A stretch of DNA of 64,000 nt from assembly GCA_002335605.1 (NCBI GenBank), contig BEDY01000005.1, positions 620,001-684,000 on the forward strand. Direction: 5' to 3'. Positions 60,150 to 64,000 of this stretch are shown here, one piece after another (within the stretch, counting starts at the first letter, position 1; each line of letters begins with the position of its first letter). Source of the stretch: Prillingera fragicola. Taxonomy: Eukaryota; Basidiomycota; Tremellomycetes; Trichosporonales; Trichosporonaceae. The notes beneath the pieces are model-generated. The model made no database searches. It worked only from the letters and a program-made list of their open reading frames with translations, and was not told the origin of the DNA. The translations under genes and the position numbers were made by a program.

Positions 60150-60790
60150 GCTGAGCCTATTTAGAGATAGATGGCAAAGCTCTGTGAGCTATGTGCACAG
60201 TGTGATGAGAGGTGAGGAAAACAAGTGGAGTTGCGCAGCGGTGGCGGCGACACACCGACTGGAACAATCCTCTTGGCCACTGATTCCCCAGACCCACGTT
60301 CGTCGTCACTGGATACGGGGTCTGGAGGAGTACGTAATCTGTCCTCGCATAATTCCTGGACACACCCAGGCACGCAAAAAACGCCAGAGAGGGCCAGCCA
60401 AGCAACACCTGTTTTCATTCGGTCATCGTTGTGTCATTGGGCAATGCATCCTGCACAGCGTACAGCTACGTAGACGGGCTGTCCAACAGCCTCAGGACAA
60501 CCAGCCGGAACCATCAACGTCCACACTTCCCGTTGCATGCACATCAATGACGTTTCGGCCACAAAACAACGCGTCGAGTGGCGGACCCAATGGTCTTGCC
60601 GGGTTCGGCAGGGTTTCGCATGATCTCGTGTCAATCTCTTTCCCATCATACAAAAAGGGCCATTGGCCATGTGGCGCCGCCAATGCTAGACACGGAACGA
60701 CTCCGAGCTGTGTCTCGGCCAATAGCTGCACCAACGCATAACCAAGCTAATATCTTTGACTTGGCAGTCTTGGCAGTACTTCGCTAGTTA
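60150..60790. other. Transporter upstream / APP1 downstream spacer
   Basis: 641 bp between two minus-strand genes. Open frames run through it on both strands, but none has credible protein composition or family resemblance. It should hold the transporter promoter near 60150-60350. Confidence 0.5.
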
Positions 60791-63292
60791 CTAGTGGCCG
60801 CTAGCTGTCGCCGTGGCAGCAACATCCTCCCTGGCGGGTGCAACACGCTCCGGCTTCATGGAAGTGTCCTTACCCTCCACCAGAGCCAGGGCAAGACTCT
60901 CAATCTCATCTGTGTCCTGGAAGAACACGAGACGCACGCTCTCCGGCATGTCGGTGTATGCACGCTGTACTCTGCCCTCCCACGCCACAGCGCGGCGGAA
61001 GAGCTTTTCCTCAGCAGCGCTGAGCTCCTGCAGCTCCTCAACAGTCTTGTCAATGGCATCGCTTGTAGAGTTGGATCTGGTGCTCAGAGGCGTCACGTTG
61101 CCACTTGACGGAGCCGTGCCCGAGGGGGAACGAGGCCTTGAACGCATGGACTCCGAGTCCAATGACAGACTGGACAATTGAGCGTTGACACTGGCGTTGG
61201 CTCGTCGCAGTTCGTCTGCGCGGCCACTTGTCACATCGCGGATGAAGACGGCAGCGATTTGCTTGGGTCGTTCGCGTGCAATAGCGGTATACAGCTCGAG
61301 ATCCTGTTCGCCCGAGTCACCAATGAGAATGAAGCGCGAGTCGTAGAACTCGTCAAGAATCTCGATGATGCTGGGGCGCTTGCGATCTCCAGCTGGCTCG
61401 AACAAACTGGTGACAATCGAGCGACCGCCGTAAAACTTGAGCTTGAGGGAGTAGTATTGGGGGAAGCGGTTCAGATGCAAGAAGTCGGATACGATGGGGA
61501 AGAGTTCAAATGGCGAATTGGACACAAAGTGCAATCCGCTCAGACCCTTGGCTGACATCTCGTTGTAGAGCTTGTTCATGCCGGGGACACAAATATCCTC
61601 GAGGCGACGGCAAAACACGTTGCGAAATACCTCGCGGGGCCCACTCAGAATGTCACTGTGCTTGACAGTGTCGTCGAGATCAGAGATGACTCGGAAGCCA
61701 CCTGGGCGTTCGATCCTGATCGTCACCGAGCTCTCTACCGAGGTCTTGCCCAATCCCATCAGGCCCATCTCCTGCTCGCCGTCGCCGTCATTGCGATTAG
61801 GGGTCTCGGCAGACGAAAAGAAGGATGTCGCCCCCGTCCCAACGCGGCGAACGGGTTCATCCGGCGTGACATCTGCGGTCGTTGCCGGCGTCAAGCGGTC
61901 CGGGCCGTCCTCTGCCAGCAGCTCGGCACGCACCACCAATCCCCAGTCGGTACGGTCGTTTGCCGGGTCATCGGCGAAAGCAAGAGGAATCGAGTTGGGA
62001 TGTGTGCAGATGCGCTCCCAGGGCACAACAAAGTGCTGTCCAAAGTGGCCTTGGGCATTGGTGGTGAATGTCGTGCGCATCAGGGGCTCCTGGTCAAATA
62101 GGTCATGGTCGGGCTTCGGAGCTGGCTGACCCTTGTGCAGAGGGACCGGATAGAGACACAAGGACACGCGCCGGAAGGCGAGAACGCTCGACCAGAAGGG
62201 TCGCAAACGGAGGTCCAGATACTCGTGGGCGAGCGATAGCTGTGCTGGGTCGGCAAAGGCGACCTCCGTCGTGTTGCCGCGGGAGGGAGCACAGAGCGGC
62301 TGAGACAGCTCGTCGGCCGCTTTTGCAGCACGGCGCGCTTGAGGTTCGGGTAGATCCAGGTCCTTGCCGTCGTCGTCCGCTGGTGGTTCTGTCAACACTC
62401 CTCCCAATATGTTTGACGAAGTCATTGGCATAGGGGGAAGAGCTGCAAAACGCTTTGCAATGCCCATGAGAGCACGTTGTGTCCTTGAGGCGCTCTGAGG
62501 TTCCCGAACGAATGAACAGAATCCCACCGCCGAGACATGAAGGTCAAAGGCTTGAGGTCAGCACAAACATGACTTGGAGCTCACCATCTTCGTCGCCGCC
62601 CTTGCGAGGTCGCTTCACGGCCCAGCCGGGCAGTGTATGAATGCACTCAGCTCCCTTTGGCGCACTGCGTCGGCCGTATCCCCAGTCCCTCGCCCACTCA
62701 GTCCAGCCCTGTCGGACACTCCCCGAGCTCGAGCCCTCCGAGGGACTAGGCGTAGAAGCAGCTGCAGCTGCGGCGGAAGTAGCCACAGTTGCTGCAGCAG
62801 AGGAGATGGCGTTGCGAGCTCGAGAAGCAAACGCTGCCGTATTGCCGAGGTACGACGAGAACCCAGACGCTTCGGCAGCTGCACGAAGCTTGGACGGCGT
62901 CGACAGAGTGTCGACTGTCGGTCGCGTCTGTGCAGCGCGCATGGATGGAGGTGGGCTAGGCATAGATGGGCGCGGTGGAGCACGCCGGGGTGGCGGTGGA
63001 CTAGAAGCTGATGAGCGCGATAATCCAGACGTTGTTGACGGATTACGCGCCGGGGGGCGGAGGGGTATACCAGGAGGCATATTGGACATGAATGACGTTG
63101 AAGTTCGGCCGAGTTCTGTTCCAGTGAGTGCGCCAGAAAGAGCCCCAGATACCGATGCGGCGGCCGCTGTGCGGTACGGGTAAGAATTGCAAGGAAGTGA
63201 GTTTGGGTGAAGGAAACGAGCACGACACTGCAAGTGGCAAAGAGATGTCCTCTCCTAGATGGCACACCGTCATTGCCATTCACGGCTGTCAT
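60791..63292 (-). CDS. APP1: App1-type phosphatidate phosphatase
   Basis: Magnesium-dependent phosphatidate phosphatase of the App1 (DUF2183) family, in yeast bound to cortical actin patches and endocytosis. Catalytic motif GGFRVISDLDDTVKHSDIL (DxDxT, about 61660-61700). Next come VPGMNKLYNEMSAKG, LHFVSNSPFELFP, YSLKLKFYGGRS, KRPSIIEILDEFYDSRFILI and GDSGEQDLELY, as expected of the HAD fold. It ends ATATASGH, TAG at 60791. The upstream exon is Pro/Ala/Ser-rich with WTEWARDWGYGRR, joined by a 34-bp intron (GGCGACGAAGATG to CCTTTGACCTT). The start is uncertain: a 25-nt first exon at 63268-63292 (MTAVNGND) with a 101-bp intron fits in phase, but a start at MSNMPPGIPL (63089) is also possible. 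Confidence 0.88.
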
Positions 63293-63796
63293 CCCGTGTC
63301 GGGTGCACGTGTGATTTGATTCCGTGATTCACGGATGGTAACAGCACAGCGATTCAGCGGCTGCGAGGCTTGGACGTGACTATGCAACGATGGGCGCTAG
63401 ACAGTCCTGCACATTTTATGGCTGTCATTGCTGAGGCGCTCAGGTTTGTTATCGCAAGGTTCTGCTCCACTCATCCGAGGCCAGAGCTTCAATTCCATTT
63501 CTGCTTTCAAGAAGGGCAGCACAGTTCGCAGCAGGATACGGAGCGCAAAACGCAGAACGCAGATCAGATGCAGGCATAACGCACCAACATGCAGAACGTA
63601 AACGGTGAACGTGGAACGGAAAGCAGTGATGGAGTGATATCACAGTGACCTCTGATCCACGGGCCAGAGTATCACAGTGACATGTAGCGTGGAGAGAAAC
63701 GTGATTGTCAGATCGTCAGATCGCGTCAGACACGGGGACGCCCAATCCTCGTCTGTGCATCGTAACGACACACGATGAGCCTGCAGCACGATGCGC
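63293..63796. other. APP1 upstream region with short direct repeats
   Basis: 504 bp with no supported gene. It contains the inverted repeat CCGTGATTCACGG (63322-63334), a purine-rich run with repeated CGCAGA/GAACG words (63540-63620), and the direct repeat TATCACAGTGAC (63639-63650 and 63670-63681). It should hold the APP1 promoter. Confidence 0.5.
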
Positions 63797-64000
63797 CTAG
63801 AACCGATGGGGCGGTCTCGAGCCTTTACGATACGCGTGCCTGTGCAACATGAGGGAGTAATCTGTAGCTGTGCCCAGGACGTCCAGGTCGACGCGTTCGA
63901 CATTATTGAGGATAGAGGTACCGTACACGGCAATATTCTGATGGCCCATTTCGAGGTGCTTCATGATGGTCCTTTGAATATTCTGGATCGTCAAATGGCG
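63797..64000 (-). CDS. Possible C-terminal exon of an unrecognised gene, cut by window edge
   Basis: An open frame runs in from the right edge and ends with TAG at 63797. It encodes natural-looking protein, including MKHLEMGHQNIAVYGTSILN, NVERVDLDVLGTATDYSLML and the tail HRHAYRKGSRPPHRF. Codons such as GTCGACCTGGACGTCCTGGGC have the C/G-ending bias of the other genes here. No family is recognised and it could be a chance frame. The sequence to the right is needed to decide. Confidence 0.4.
   Translation of the reverse strand, partial: RHLTIQNIQRTIMKHLEMGHQNIAVYGTSILNNVERVDLDVLGTATDYSLMLHRHAYRKGSRPPHRF

Noticed and set aside
60031..60741. 236-codon plus-strand frame between the transporter gene and APP1
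   Set aside because: No natural protein pattern. It covers the first exons and promoter of the minus-strand transporter.

Overview
The window is nuclear DNA from a basidiomycete yeast or fungus. About 25 protein genes are packed on both strands. Most are split by many short introns (about 36-60 bp) with GT..AG ends and CTAAC/CTGAC branch points. Gene content, intron style, a CAAX lipopeptide pheromone gene and a Ste3-type receptor point to Tremellomycetes (relatives of Cryptococcus). A Trichosporonales species is my best guess, but that is inference. No rRNA, tRNA, CRISPR, prophage or transposon was recognised.

Left part (1-32 kb): this looks like the pheromone/receptor (P/R) side of a mating-type (MAT) locus. 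In order it holds a KRE6/SKN1 beta-glucan gene (cut by the left edge), ATG7, class V myosin MYO2, a small unannotated-looking membrane-protein gene, STE11 (MAPKKK with SAM and RA domains), IKS1 kinase, a Munc13-like (Ync13) gene, the PH/CRIB PAK kinase STE20, the receptor STE3, REI1, DBP10, and a 39-residue pheromone precursor gene ending in CVVA at 31647-31766. MYO2, STE11, IKS1, STE20, STE3 and a pheromone gene are known residents of the Cryptococcus MAT locus. Pheromone, receptor, PAK and MAPKKK belong to one signalling route. The pheromone upstream region carries a TATA box, an ACAATG/CATTGT inverted repeat, a GAACAATAG element shared with the STE3 upstream region, and three copies of a 10-mer.

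Right part (33-64 kb): mostly housekeeping genes. These are UBP6, an unrecognised mitochondrial protein, PRP4, an MFSD1-like transporter, an unrecognised polyQ protein after a 2.8-kb gene-free stretch, DUO1, a homeodomain protein with a divergent recognition helix and a duplicated C-terminal module, RSA4, SES1, NFS1, SUS1, an auxin-efflux-carrier-family transporter and APP1. A partial reading frame sits at the right edge. STE12 and a classical SXI1/SXI2 homeodomain gene were not found here.

Exon boundaries given below were derived by hand from splice signals, reading phase and family conservation. Very small exons recur (24 nt in KRE6, 21 nt in MYO2, 10 nt in UBP6, 8 nt in REI1, 29 nt in the transporter), as does a GTTCGT donor. 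Automatic annotation is likely to mis-model several of these genes.
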